A DNA stretch of 57,669 nt, taken from positions 1-57,669 of the forward strand of contig CALXXZ010000011.1 in the NCBI GenBank assembly GCA_944392805.1. Direction: 5' to 3'. The notes beneath the pieces are model-generated. The model did not search any database. It was not told the origin of the DNA and was given only the letters and a program-made list of their open reading frames with translations. The stretch is from an uncultured Clostridia bacterium (lineage in GTDB: Bacteria; Bacillota; Clostridia; TANB77; CAG-508). How positions within the stretch are numbered: the first letter of the stretch is position 1; every line of letters begins with the position of its first letter. This document shows positions 25,791-34,592 of this stretch, piece after piece. Position numbers and translations under genes: made by a program.

Positions 25791-27477
25791 TTAAGTCTTG
25801 TGGATTTACATTAATTGTTTTATTATTTGTAAAAATCACCATTCCAGGTTTTGCACCATTAGGTTTTTTAACAAATTGTACTTGGCAATAATCAACAGGA
25901 ACATTTGATGAAATACTTGCTTTACTATGTTTTGCTGCAATTTGTGCACATTTTACTAGTAAATCTTCATCAACTATTTTATCAGTTTTTAATATAACAT
26001 GGCTTCCATGTATATCTTTTGTATGAAACCAAATATCTTTTTTATCTGCAAATGTAGTTGTCAGCCAATCATTTTCTTTGTTATTTCTTCCTACATATAC
26101 TTTATTTCCATCAATTTCATATATTATTGGTGCATATTCTTGGCGTTTTTTCTTTTTACTAACTTTTTTCTTTTTTTCTTTATTTTTTAATTTTTCTTTA
26201 AATACAACGTTTTCACTTATTTCTTCAAATATATCTTGTACTTCTTCTAATGTAGTACAATTTTCTAATTCATATACAATACTTTCAATATAATTTAGCT
26301 CCGCTTCTGTTTCTTTTTTCTGCTGTGTTACAATCTGATATGCATTTTTAAGTTTTGTATATTTTTTAAAATATCTTTTTGCATTTATGTTTGGAGTATA
26401 TTTTATATCTAATGGTATCTGTATCAAATTATTATTATCATAATAATTTTCTAGTTCAACCATTTCTAAATGTTTGTCTGATAAACGATACAAATTAGCA
26501 GTTATTAATTCGCCATATATCTTATATTTTTCCATATCATCACATTCTTCAAGTTTAGAATCTATACTTATTAAACGATTATGATATTTCTTCAAAATAT
26601 CTAAAATAAGTTTCAAAATACTATTTCTTGAATTTTTAAATGCTTCTGATGTTTCTCTTTCAAAATAAAAATCATCTATATAACTATTTAAACTTAAATC
26701 TTTTTCACCATCTAATGTTAAAACATAGTCTTCTTTCTTTCCTTGTATTTTTTTAAATTTCAAGTTCTCTATATTATCTAATATTCGTTTTATATAATTA
26801 TATAATTTTTCAATTTCTTCTTTACTACTAGTCTTTATTCCAACTTCTTCTATTGCATTTTTTACAAATGCTTGGCTTATTCCTGTATATGTATTTGTAA
26901 TTGATTTTACTAAATCTCCTTTATCTAATTTTGAATAAAATTCTTCAAAATCTTTTATTGCTGTTATATCAAGTTTATCAGTTGTTGGTAATGTATAGTT
27001 TCTTGATGGCATTATATCTCTATATGAGTTATCTCCCAAACTTATATGTCTCATTGCATCTATTATTGTGTTATCATTTTTGAGTAATATAATATTACTA
27101 TGTTTTCCCATTAATTCTACTATTAATGTTTTTATTTCAATTTCATTAAATTCATTTATTGTTTCTATTTCAATCTGTACAAGTCTTTCTAGTCCTAACA
27201 TTGATATTTTTGAAATTCGTCCACCTATTAAATATTTTCGTAATAACATACAAAAATTTGGTGCAACTTGTGGATTTATTCTTGAATGTGTTGTTAAATT
27301 TATCCTACAATTGTGTGCATCTATACATATATTTAATGAACTATGTTTTCCTGGTGAATATAATCCTAATATTATAGTATTTTTATCTGGTTCATATATT
27401 TTATCAATTTTACTTCCTAATATTTCTTTTTGAAGTTCTGTTACTATAGCTTTTGTTACTATTCCGTCAAATGCCAT
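25768..27477 (-). CDS. rqcH: NFACT family ribosome quality control protein RqcH (Rqc2 homologue, formerly FbpA)
   Basis: A 569-residue protein. The NFACT-N domain begins MAFDGIVTKAIVTELQKEI and includes PQVAPNFCMLLRKYLIGGRI and GLERLVQIEIE, where Bacillus RqcH has a functionally important D-R pair and here the residues are E-R. Helix-hairpin-helix and coiled-coil segments follow in the middle. The C-terminal NFACT-R (DUF814) domain shows NDWLTTTFADKKDIWFHTKDIHGSHVIL. The protein binds stalled 50S subunits with peptidyl-tRNA and adds C-terminal alanine tails. Earlier annotation as a fibronectin-binding protein refers to the same family. Confidence 0.93.
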   Translation of the reverse strand: MAFDGIVTKAIVTELQKEILGSKIDKIYEPDKNTIILGLYSPGKHSSLNICIDAHNCRINLTTHSRINPQVAPNFCMLLRKYLIGGRISKISMLGLERLVQIEIETINEFNEIEIKTLIVELMGKHSNIILLKNDNTIIDAMRHISLGDNSYRDIMPSRNYTLPTTDKLDITAIKDFEEFYSKLDKGDLVKSITNTYTGISQAFVKNAIEEVGIKTSSKEEIEKLYNYIKRILDNIENLKFKKIQGKKEDYVLTLDGEKDLSLNSYIDDFYFERETSEAFKNSRNSILKLILDILKKYHNRLISIDSKLEECDDMEKYKIYGELITANLYRLSDKHLEMVELENYYDNNNLIQIPLDIKYTPNINAKRYFKKYTKLKNAYQIVTQQKKETEAELNYIESIVYELENCTTLEEVQDIFEEISENVVFKEKLKNKEKKKKVSKKKKRQEYAPIIYEIDGNKVYVGRNNKENDWLTTTFADKKDIWFHTKDIHGSHVILKTDKIVDEDLLVKCAQIAAKHSKASISSNVPVDYCQVQFVKKPNGAKPGMVIFTNNKTINVNPQDLKEKAITK

Positions 27478-27519
27478 TTTATCATCTCCTTAGCTTTTTT
27501 ATGATAACATATTTTTTGG

Positions 27520-28098
27520 TTATTGTAAATATTCTAATGGATTTACATATTTATCATTTAATCTAAAACCAATATGTAAATGACATCCTGTTGTTGCTCC
27601 ATTTGTTGGTCTTCCTGACTCGTCTTTATATGTGTTTCCTGGTACATTATCTACATATTTTGGTCCTACTTTGCCTATAAGCTGTCCTTGCTCTATTTTA
27701 TCTCCTTTTGATACCATATAATTTGGTGATACATGACAATATGTGATTTTTAATCCTTCAGTTGTTGATAATGTTATTGTATATCCTCCACCTCCTAAGA
27801 ATCCAGTAAATGTTATTTCTCCATCACAGGTTGCTATTAAGTTCGTTCCTTCTGGTGCAGGTATATCTACTCCTTTGTGATATGTTGATGCTCCTTGTGT
27901 TGGTCTTTCTCTTTTTCCGAAATATGATGATATTCTCGTATATCCCGGTATCGGCCATGCGAAATTTTTATTTCCGTAAAAAATTAATTCTCCTTTTTCT
28001 GTTGTAGTTACTCCATTTTCCATTGTTGGTATAAATAGTACACATATTATTATTAATATTGCAATTATTCTTATTATCGTTTTATTTATTTTTATCAC
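27520..28098 (-). CDS. M23 (LytM-type) metallopeptidase, membrane anchored
   Basis: A 192-residue protein with an N-terminal transmembrane helix or uncleaved signal (about 7-25). The M23 domain has YFGKRERP, the zinc ligands in YHKGVD, YCHVSP, and the HLHIG motif near the C terminus. Such peptidases cleave peptidoglycan cross-links outside the membrane, or act as regulators when catalytic residues are lost; here the HxxxD and HxH residues are present, so it is probably active. Insertions (GPKYVDNVPGNTYKDESGRPT) lengthen the loop before HLHIG. Confidence 0.88.
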   Translation of the reverse strand: MIKINKTIIRIIAILIIICVLFIPTMENGVTTTEKGELIFYGNKNFAWPIPGYTRISSYFGKRERPTQGASTYHKGVDIPAPEGTNLIATCDGEITFTGFLGGGGYTITLSTTEGLKITYCHVSPNYMVSKGDKIEQGQLIGKVGPKYVDNVPGNTYKDESGRPTNGATTGCHLHIGFRLNDKYVNPLEYLQ

Positions 28099-28112
28099 TC
28101 CTTTTCATAAAA

Positions 28113-28140
28113 AAAGAGAAGCTCTTTTTAAGCTTCTCTT
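28113..28140 (-). terminator. Terminator downstream of tRNA-Trp
   Basis: AAGAGAAGC and GCTTCTCTT pair around a T-rich loop, followed on the minus strand by a T-run. It lies directly after the CCA end of tRNA-Trp and ahead of the M23 peptidase gene. Confidence 0.7.
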
Positions 28141-28141
28141 A

Positions 28142-28216
28142 TGGCAGGGGTAGTAGGACTCGAACCCACACAGGCAGTTTTGGAGACTGATGTGCTACCA
28201 TTGACACTATACCCCT
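28142..28216 (-). tRNA. tRNA-Trp (anticodon CCA)
   Basis: A complete cloverleaf of 75 bases with encoded CCA. The acceptor stem is AGGGGTA/TACCCCT, the D stem GTGT/GCAC, the anticodon loop CTCCAAA, and the T arm GTGGG-TTCGAGT-CCTAC. CCA at positions 34-36 reads the tryptophan codon UGG. Confidence 0.95.
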
Positions 28217-28332
28217 AAATCAATTACTATATTATATTAACATATTAATTAAAATTTTACAATATCTTTTTTAATTTTTTTAAAATCTTTTTGCTATTTT
28301 TTCATTTTTGTAACTAATATTTCTTCTTTTAA

Positions 28333-28338
28333 TATAAT
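28333..28338 (+). promoter_or_regulatory. Possible -10 box of the peroxiredoxin gene
   Basis: TATAAT at 28333-28338 lies 23 bases before the ATG at 28362. A TTGTAA about 19 bases upstream could be the -35 box, a longer spacing than ideal. The stretch 28217-28361 is otherwise A/T-rich with no gene. Confidence 0.4.
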
Positions 28339-28361
28339 ATACAAAATGAAAGGAGTTTTTT

Positions 28362-29052
28362 ATGGACTATGAATTAATGATGAACGGAAATGTCAAAATT
28401 GGACAGCATGCTCCAGATTTTACAGCACAAACTACTTATGGCGAAGTTTCTCTTGACGATTATAAAGGGAAATGGTTAGTACTATTTTCTCATCCTCGGA
28501 GATTTTACCCCAGTATGTACAACAGAAATGATTGCATTTGCAAAAGCAAATCCATATTTTGAAAGGCTAAATACTTGTTTATTAGGATTAAGTATTGATA
28601 GTAATCCCTCACATTTAGCATGGATGAATGACATTTATTGTATGACAGGAATAGTCTTACCTTTTCCTATAATAGCTGATAGAAATGGCTCAATTGCTAG
28701 GAAATATGGAATGATTTCAAATGATGTAAGTACAACTGAAACTGTAAGAAATGTTTTTATTATAGATGATAAAGGAATTGTAAGAGTAATTTTAGTATAT
28801 CCTTTAAATGTTGGAAGATTTGTACCTGAAATTTTAAGAATTATTCAAGCTTTACAGATGTCAGACTGTAATCATTCTTCTACACCCGCGAATTGGATGC
28901 CTGGTCAACCTGTAATTGTATCTCCACCAACTACTTTTCCTCTACTTCAGCAAAGACTAAATTACATAGATGAAAATAATAATGGTATGAATTGGTATTT
29001 GAGTTTTGAAACTCCAAAACCAGAATGTTTAAATGATATAAAAAATGAATAA
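28362..29052 (+). CDS. 1-Cys peroxiredoxin (Prx6 type), split by a +1 frameshift
   Basis: The gene begins with KIGQHAPDFTAQTTYGEVSLDDYKGKW and LFSHP. At codon 46 it meets an in-frame CGG (28497-28499). Frame 0 then gives nonsense for about 20 residues. Dropping the C at 28497 restores G-D-F-T-P-V-C-T-T-E, the peroxidatic cysteine motif (C52), followed by the complete remainder (LGLSIDSNPSHLAWMNDI, FPIIADRNGSIARKYGM, VRNVFIIDDKGIVR, TPANWMPGQPVIVSPPT). The restored protein is about 229 residues, normal for the family, which reduces hydrogen peroxide and organic peroxides. All other family landmarks are intact, so the break is either recent, an artefact or read by frameshifting. The start has AAAGGAG 7 bases upstream. 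Confidence 0.85.
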
Positions 29053-29079
29053 GGGAAGGAACATAATGTTCCTTCCCTT
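29051..29079. terminator. Hairpin between peroxiredoxin and pyrF
   Basis: AAGGGAAGGAACAT pairs perfectly with ATGTTCCTTCCCTT. It lies between convergent genes and overlaps the end of the peroxiredoxin gene. There is no clear T-run on either side, so it is an imperfect terminator. Confidence 0.5.
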
Positions 29080-29095
29080 ACTGAAAATTTAATGC

Positions 29096-30016
29096 TTATT
29101 GTTCTAGATAATAACGAATAGCGTCCTTCAGTTCACCTTTTGCTCTTATTGCTTCAGCAACTGATGCTTCATACCATTTTTCTTTTGAAAAAAGATTTTT
29201 CCATTTGCTATTCTTGTATGCATTCATAATGCCACGAGAGGAATTGACAATTGCTCCTCCGCCATTCATGTCGAAGTTCACAGTAATATCCTGTGCAGTC
29301 GCTCCCTGCGCGCCATATCCTGGTACAAGAAAAAATGTATGTGGCATGAGTTGTCTTAGTCTTTTAGCCTGCACTGGATGAGTTGCTCCAATAACTGCTC
29401 CAACAAGATTGTAATCTTCATCATAGTTAGACGTGTAATCGCCCCAATCTCTTACCATCTTTGCAACCAACTCATATACCGGTTTGCCATCAATTAAAAT
29501 GGCATCTTGAATCTCTTTCGATGACGGATTTGATGTTTTTACTAATACAAAAACACCTTTGCCATTCTCTTTTGCTAAATCCAAGAATGGTTTAACACAA
29601 TCAGTTCCAAAATATGGATTGATTGTGATTGCATCGAATGGAGAATCTGCCGACAAAAATCCTTGTGCGTATTGTGCAGAAGAATTACCAATATCGGCTC
29701 TCTTTAAATCTCCAATCACAAACAAGCCTTTGTTCTTAGCAAATCGGGCAATATCCCAATAAACTTGTTCCATACCAACTGCCTCGAAAAAGGCGCTGTT
29801 GATTTTGATTGCCCCTATTTCTTCACTTAGACTTGTAATATAGTCCTTGCAATATGTGTACATATATGCAGCATAGAAATCATTCTCATTCTGAAATTCC
29901 TCAATCTTGAAATCATAAAGAGGTATAATTTCATCGAGCTGGGGGTCTAAACCAGCCAATAAGGGACCTTTTTCCTTTGCTATTCTGTTTAACCGTTGCA
30001 TTGCATTTTCTTTCAT
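29096..30016 (-). CDS. pyrF: Orotidine-5'-phosphate decarboxylase (type 2)
   Basis: A 306-residue protein of the PyrF type 2 group. The catalytic array is GDLKRADIGNSS (K and the two D residues). PLLAGLDPQLDEI is at the N terminus, and INPYFGTD, GAVIGATHP, VPGYGAQG and IVNSSRGI follow. It converts OMP to UMP in pyrimidine synthesis. Composition differs visibly from its neighbours: the coding region is richer in G+C and contains an in-frame CGG arginine codon (29993-29995). No other pyr gene is nearby. This suggests acquisition from a less A/T-rich relative. Confidence 0.93.
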   Translation of the reverse strand: MKENAMQRLNRIAKEKGPLLAGLDPQLDEIIPLYDFKIEEFQNENDFYAAYMYTYCKDYITSLSEEIGAIKINSAFFEAVGMEQVYWDIARFAKNKGLFVIGDLKRADIGNSSAQYAQGFLSADSPFDAITINPYFGTDCVKPFLDLAKENGKGVFVLVKTSNPSSKEIQDAILIDGKPVYELVAKMVRDWGDYTSNYDEDYNLVGAVIGATHPVQAKRLRQLMPHTFFLVPGYGAQGATAQDITVNFDMNGGGAIVNSSRGIMNAYKNSKWKNLFSKEKWYEASVAEAIRAKGELKDAIRYYLEQ

Positions 30017-30072
30017 TTTGTTTTCCTTTCTGCTAAATTAAGCATGAATCTTGGTTTATAAGCAACGTATAT

Positions 30073-30101
30073 ATTTTACCACAAAATGCCATATTTTGCA
30101 A
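30073..30101 (-). promoter_or_regulatory. Promoter of pyrF
   Basis: On the minus strand TTGCAA (30101-30096), a 17-base spacer and TAAAAT (30078-30073) lie about 57 bases ahead of the pyrF start. No terminator separates it from the ATPase gene end at 30104, so readthrough from that gene is also possible. Confidence 0.55.
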
Positions 30102-30103
30102 AT

Positions 30104-32902
30104 TTATTCTTCTCTAGCTGTATTTAATTTAAATAATTTCAATATTTCAACTATAACAACAGGTGCTAATACTAAACCTAAAACTTCTAACATATTTCCC
30201 ATTGGTAATACTGGGATACTAAATATGTGTCTTAGTCCTGGCACTACAAGTATAATTCCCATCAATAATGCTGATGCTACAACTGCTAAAATTAATACTC
30301 TGTTTCCTAATATTCCTGTTTTAAATAGTGAATTTTTATTATCACGTATATTAAATACATGAACTAACTCAGAAAATGCTAATACCATAAATGCCATTGT
30401 TTGACCAATTTCTACTTTTACTTCTTCTTTTGATACATATTTACCACCATCAGCAAGAACTTCATCTAGATTGTCAATTTCATCTACTGACATAACTTGA
30501 TTATTATATTCTATCATAGTAGGTAATTTGTCTTCTGGTGTTGCTAATCCAACTAAAAATCCTGCAAGTGTTAATAATCCAATCATTATCCCTTGATATA
30601 TAATTCTAAATGTTCTACCTTTTGTAAATATTCCTTCATTTCTCTTAATAGGTTTTCTATTCATTATGTCTTTATTTGCCGGATCAAATGCTAATGCTAA
30701 TGCAGGGAATGTATCTGTTACAAGATTTATCCATAAAATATGAATTGGAAGTAAAACTTGTATTATTGTTACATCTGATATTCCAAACCATCCTGCAATT
30801 ACTGGTGCAAATAATGTTGCTAATAATAAAACAACAACTTCTCCAACATTACATGAAATTAAGAATTGTATAACTTTTAATATATTGTCATAAATACGTC
30901 TACCTTCTTCTACAGCTGAAACTATTGTAGCAAAATTATCATCTGTTAATATTACATCTGCTGCTTCTTTTGCAACTTCTGTTCCAACTTTTCCCATAGC
31001 ACATCCAATATCAGAAGTTTTTAATGCAGGACTATCATTTACTCCATCTCCTGTCATTGCAACAACTTCTCCGTTTTTTTGCCATGCTTTTACTATACGT
31101 ACTTTATGTTCTGGTGATACTCTTGCATATACAGAATATTTTCTTATATCTTTTTCTAATTGTTCATCTGAAATTTTATCTAATTCTATACCTGTTAATG
31201 CTTCATCATCATTTTCTAATATTCCTAATTTTTTAGCTATTGCAACTGCTGTGATTTTGTGGTCTCCAGTAATCATTACTGTTTTTATTCCAGCATGTTT
31301 ACATTTTTCAACCGCTTTTTTAGCTTCTTCTCTTGGTGGGTCTATCATTCCAACCATTCCAACAAAAGTTAAACCACTTTCTATTGTCTTCATTTCTTCT
31401 TTTGATGGCATATGGTCTATCTCTTTATATGCAAATGCTAATACTCTTAATGCTTCTTTTGCCATATCTTCATTATTTTTTCTTATATATTCTGCATATT
31501 CTGCTAAATTTGTTCTTTTTTCTCCTTTATACATATATGAATCACATCTTTGTAGTAATTCATCTAGACCACCTTTTGTATATACAATATATTTTCCATT
31601 GTTCTCATTTACTGTTGTCATTAATTTTCTGTCTGAATCAAATGGAACTTCTTCAACTCTTTTGTTTTCTTTTATTATTGAATCTGTATATTTTAATTTT
31701 AATGCTAAATCTATTAATGCTGTTTCTGTTGGATCTCCTGCAATCTCACCTGTTTCTAATACTCTTGAGTCATTACATAACATACAATTATATATTAGTT
31801 TTTCAAAATCATCAGTTCTTTCGGCTTTGTCTATATCTGTTACGCTATCATTGCAGAATATTTTTTCTACTGTCATTTTATTTTGTGTTAATGTTCCTGT
31901 TTTATCTGAACATATTACTGTACTACTTCCTAATGTTTCTACTGCAGGTAATTTTTTAACAATAGCATTTTTCTTTACCATCTTTTGTACCCCTATTGCT
32001 AATACTATTGTTGAAACTGCTACTAATCCTTCTGGTATTACAGCTACTGCTAATGATACAGCTGTCATAAACATATCTATAACACCTTTTCCTTGTAATA
32101 ATCCTATTACAAAGATGATCGCACATATTGTTAAAGCTGCTATTCCTAATGTTTTTCCTAAACTGTTTAATCTTCTTTGAAGTGGTGTCTCTTGTTTTTC
32201 TGTTTCGTTCATCATTCCTGCTATTTTTCCTACTTCTGTATTCATTCCTGTGTCAACTACTATAGCTTTTCCTCTACCATATGTAATTAAGCTTGAAGAA
32301 AATAGCATATTTTTTCTATCACCAATTCCCACTTCTTCTTCTTTTATTTCTTCTGTTGTTTTTTCAACTGGTACTGATTCTCCTGTTAATGATGATTCTT
32401 GTGATTTTAAATTTATTGCTTCTATTATTCTTAAATCTGCTGATACATAATCTCCTGTTTCTAATATTACTAAATCTCCAGGTACTAATTCTCTTGCTGG
32501 GATTACTTGTTCTTTTCCATCTCTTATTACTTTTGCCGCATGTGCACTTAATTTTTTTAGTGCTTCTAATGATTTTTCTGCTTTACTTTCTTGCACAACT
32601 CCTATTATTGCATTTAATAATACTACTATTAATATTATTACTGTATCAGTTACACCTTCTCCTTCTAGTACTCCTACTACTCCTGATACTATTGCAGCAA
32701 TTATTAGCACAATTATTGAGAAATCTTTGAATTGTGCCATGAACTTTTTGAAAAGTGAATCTTTCTTTTTTTCTTGTAGTTCATTAAGTCCATATTTTGC
32801 TCTGTTTTCTTCAACTACTTGTGATGTTAAACCTTTGCTTTGGTTTGTTTTTAATTCTGATTCTACTTCTTCTACTGTTTTGTTAAACCAATTTTTTTCC
32901 AT
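30104..32902 (-). CDS. Calcium-type cation-transporting P-type ATPase
   Basis: A 932-residue P2A-type ATPase. The N-terminal cation ATPase domain begins WFNKTVEEVESEL. The actuator domain has LTGESVPV. The TM4 ion site is VIPEGLVAV, as in SERCA/PMR1 pumps. The phosphorylation motif is CSDKTGTLTQNKM, and the hinge is MTGDGVNDSPALK. C-terminal helices follow. It should export Ca2+ (possibly Mn2+) across the cell membrane with ATP. The start is set at 32902, where a GAGAGG site has better spacing than for the ATG at 32908; the frame runs on to 32995 without further support. Confidence 0.93.
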   Translation of the reverse strand: MEKNWFNKTVEEVESELKTNQSKGLTSQVVEENRAKYGLNELQEKKKDSLFKKFMAQFKDFSIIVLIIAAIVSGVVGVLEGEGVTDTVIILIVVLLNAIIGVVQESKAEKSLEALKKLSAHAAKVIRDGKEQVIPARELVPGDLVILETGDYVSADLRIIEAINLKSQESSLTGESVPVEKTTEEIKEEEVGIGDRKNMLFSSSLITYGRGKAIVVDTGMNTEVGKIAGMMNETEKQETPLQRRLNSLGKTLGIAALTICAIIFVIGLLQGKGVIDMFMTAVSLAVAVIPEGLVAVSTIVLAIGVQKMVKKNAIVKKLPAVETLGSSTVICSDKTGTLTQNKMTVEKIFCNDSVTDIDKAERTDDFEKLIYNCMLCNDSRVLETGEIAGDPTETALIDLALKLKYTDSIIKENKRVEEVPFDSDRKLMTTVNENNGKYIVYTKGGLDELLQRCDSYMYKGEKRTNLAEYAEYIRKNNEDMAKEALRVLAFAYKEIDHMPSKEEMKTIESGLTFVGMVGMIDPPREEAKKAVEKCKHAGIKTVMITGDHKITAVAIAKKLGILENDDEALTGIELDKISDEQLEKDIRKYSVYARVSPEHKVRIVKAWQKNGEVVAMTGDGVNDSPALKTSDIGCAMGKVGTEVAKEAADVILTDDNFATIVSAVEEGRRIYDNILKVIQFLISCNVGEVVVLLLATLFAPVIAGWFGISDVTIIQVLLPIHILWINLVTDTFPALALAFDPANKDIMNRKPIKRNEGIFTKGRTFRIIYQGIMIGLLTLAGFLVGLATPEDKLPTMIEYNNQVMSVDEIDNLDEVLADGGKYVSKEEVKVEIGQTMAFMVLAFSELVHVFNIRDNKNSLFKTGILGNRVLILAVVASALLMGIILVVPGLRHIFSIPVLPMGNMLEVLGLVLAPVVIVEILKLFKLNTAREE

Positions 32903-32970
32903 TTTCATCTTCCTCTCTTGAATATTTTTTCCATTAATATTATAACCAATTTTTAATAGTATATAACGCA

Positions 32971-33083
32971 AAAACAAGACCCAAAAGAAAAACACTTTTA
33001 GCTTTTCTTTAAAAGTCTTGTTTACTTTATTTATAAAGCTTGCTAACCAGATATACTATATCGGTTTGTTGATTAGCAATTTA
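32971..33083 (-). terminator. Two hairpins between the tRNA fragment and the ATPase gene
   Basis: The first hairpin (32971-33023) pairs AACAAGAC with GTCTTGTT and an inner AAAGAAAA/TTTTCTTT stem, followed by a T-run on the minus strand, a typical terminator. The second (about 33045-33083) pairs TTGCTAA with TTAGCAA around an inner GATATA/TATATC stem. In the original chromosome they would lie just downstream of the intact tRNA gene and could end its transcript. No gene is visible in 32903-33114. Confidence 0.55.
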
Positions 33084-33114
33084 AAACTACTCCCTTTTAA
33101 TTATAATATATTAA

Positions 33115-33150
33115 TGGTGACCCGTACGGGAATCGAACCCATGATTTGTT
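33115..33150 (-). other. tRNA 3'-end fragment: candidate prophage attachment site
   Basis: On the minus strand the sequence ends with a T arm (ATGGG-TTCGATT-CCCGT), the 3' acceptor strand ACGGGTC, a discriminator A and CCA. No 5' acceptor (GACCCGT), D arm or anticodon arm lies in the expected place upstream. The 3' half of a tRNA alone next to phage genes is the usual picture of an att site of a tyrosine-integrase phage. The acceptor sequence would fit a tRNA-Lys-like gene, but the anticodon is missing, so the identity is open. Confidence 0.7.
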
Positions 33151-33333
33151 TTTGGTTGTTTTACAATATCTATAGTTCTATTCTAATACGGTATTTTCAA
33201 CACTTTCAATAAAAAGTTGCCTTAAGTTAAAAGTAGTTATCTATAACCAAAGTGTTAAAAATGTGTTAATTTTATTTACTAATTATACCATGTTTTTTAT
33301 ATTTGTCAATTTAATTTGTATATTTTTTTGAAA

Positions 33334-33471
33334 TCATTTTATAATTTTATTTATGGTATTAATTCTAGCAATATTATATACTTTATTAAAGGTTTTTGTA
33401 AATACTTTTACAATAATTTTTTCAATAAAATTTAGTTCCTTTATCACTTCATTTTCTACTACATTTTTCAT
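33334..33471 (-). CDS. Small basic helical protein of unknown function (45 residues)
   Basis: MKNVVENEVIKELNFIEKI is followed by an amphipathic, basic, hydrophobic segment (IIVKVFTKTFNKVYNIARI). The start at 33471 has a well-placed AAAGGAG site, better than the upstream ATG at 33525. It has no obvious transmembrane helix; the helix could lie on the membrane surface. It lies between the att site and the lysis cassette, a place where phages often carry accessory genes. I do not recognise the family with confidence. Confidence 0.55.
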   Translation of the reverse strand: MKNVVENEVIKELNFIEKIIVKVFTKTFNKVYNIARINTINKIIK

Positions 33472-33599
33472 GCCAATTTCTCCTTTGTTTTTTGTGTATT
33501 TTTTAGTTATGCAATATGCGTACATAACGTATTTATAAATATAGATGTTATTTTTTTAAAATCGAATGCATAATGTAGTAAATTTTTTTAAAAATTTAA

Positions 33600-33634
33600 A
33601 GAGAGTATCTAAAAATAGATACCCCCCTTCTCTT
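33600..33634 (-). terminator. Hairpin in the 33472-33860 gap
   Basis: GTATCT pairs with AGATAC inside AGAGA/TCTCT (33600-33634). A separate 14-base palindrome, ACTGAAATTTCAGT, lies at 33716-33729. The remaining part of this 389-base gap is A/T-rich and shows no gene on either strand. Confidence 0.4.
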
Positions 33635-33817
33635 TTTAGAACTCGGAATTTATTTTATTATATTATAGCACAATTTTATTAAATAGTTTGTCGAAATTTG
33701 TAAGCCTTTAAAAATACTGAAATTTCAGTAAAAAATCGACCTTTTAAAATCCAAAATAAAAGTTTTTTATTTTTAATTAATATACTTATATGCCTTTATT
33801 TTACTGGTTTTAGGCAC

Positions 33818-33860
33818 AAAAAAAGAGCTAGACTAGAATATCTAATCTAGCTTGATTTTT
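33818..33860 (-). terminator. Terminator after the endolysin gene
   Basis: AGCTAGACTAGA (33826-33837) pairs with TCTAATCTAGCT (33841-33852), followed by seven A on the plus strand, that is a T-run on the minus transcript. It is immediately behind the endolysin stop and probably ends the late phage transcript. Confidence 0.75.
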
Positions 33861-34592
33861 TTATTTAACTCCACCTGTCCATACACAAAAACCTATTTTG
33901 TAATTGCTCGTTTTATCTACTTTATATCTTACCATTGGTCTATTATAAAATATTCCGAAACAATCGCATTCTTCTCTAGGGTTTAATTCTCCTATTTTTT
34001 TAGTTAAATTTGTATCTGCATATACTGGTTCTGGTGTACTACCATTTTTATATCTTCTCACTGGTTCATCACTCCCACTTTCTATTTTATTATCTTCTAT
34101 AGGTTGATTTTGTATTCCTAAATGTTCTTTTACTTTATTTAAAAATCTTTCCCAACCTAAGTCTAATGTTCTGTGTGGACAATATTTTCCTGAATAATCT
34201 TGATGCTTAGAAACTCTCTCTATTCCCCAATCATATTGTTTTAATAAATATGCTACATACGATGCTGCTAAATTTTCAGCTTCGTTGAATCTTTCTCCTC
34301 CTGATTTTGAGTAGCATATTTCTATTGATATTTTATTTCTATTTCCTTTTCCATTAGATCCGTCTCCTGCATTCCAACTATTTCGGTTAAATGGCAAGCC
34401 AGTTACAATTCTATAGTTATCTACAGCAGCGTGAAATGATACTTTATTGTTATTTCCTATCATATATGATATTTCACTCATTGCTGATGCATCATTTGCA
34501 GTATTATGTATTACTATTCCATCTGGATTCATTTCATAGGGACATTTTATTGCATATTTATTTTGTGGACATACTACATTAGTTATTTGCAT
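33861..34592 (-). CDS. Phage endolysin, N-acetylmuramoyl-L-alanine amidase (Amidase_2)
   Basis: About 243 residues. The Amidase_2/PGRP domain has IVIHNTAND (zinc ligand H29), SFHAAVDNYRI, SWNAGDGSNGKGNRNKISIEICY, and SKHQDYSGKYCPHR, containing the second ligand histidine and the conserved cysteine. The C-terminal 60 residues (YADTNLTKKIGELNPREECDCFGIFYNRPMVRYKV) look like an SH3-type cell-wall-binding domain. It cleaves the amide between muramic acid and L-alanine. The start at 34592 has GGGGGA nine bases upstream. Its beginning overlaps the preceding small gene. Confidence 0.9.
   Translation of the reverse strand: MQITNVVCPQNKYAIKCPYEMNPDGIVIHNTANDASAMSEISYMIGNNNKVSFHAAVDNYRIVTGLPFNRNSWNAGDGSNGKGNRNKISIEICYSKSGGERFNEAENLAASYVAYLLKQYDWGIERVSKHQDYSGKYCPHRTLDLGWERFLNKVKEHLGIQNQPIEDNKIESGSDEPVRRYKNGSTPEPVYADTNLTKKIGELNPREECDCFGIFYNRPMVRYKVDKTSNYKIGFCVWTGGVK

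Noticed and set aside
33018..33212. Plus-strand frame of about 64 codons over the tRNA fragment
   Set aside because: It translates the reverse of a tRNA 3' end (VTRTGIEP pattern), a well-known false gene, and has no ribosome site.
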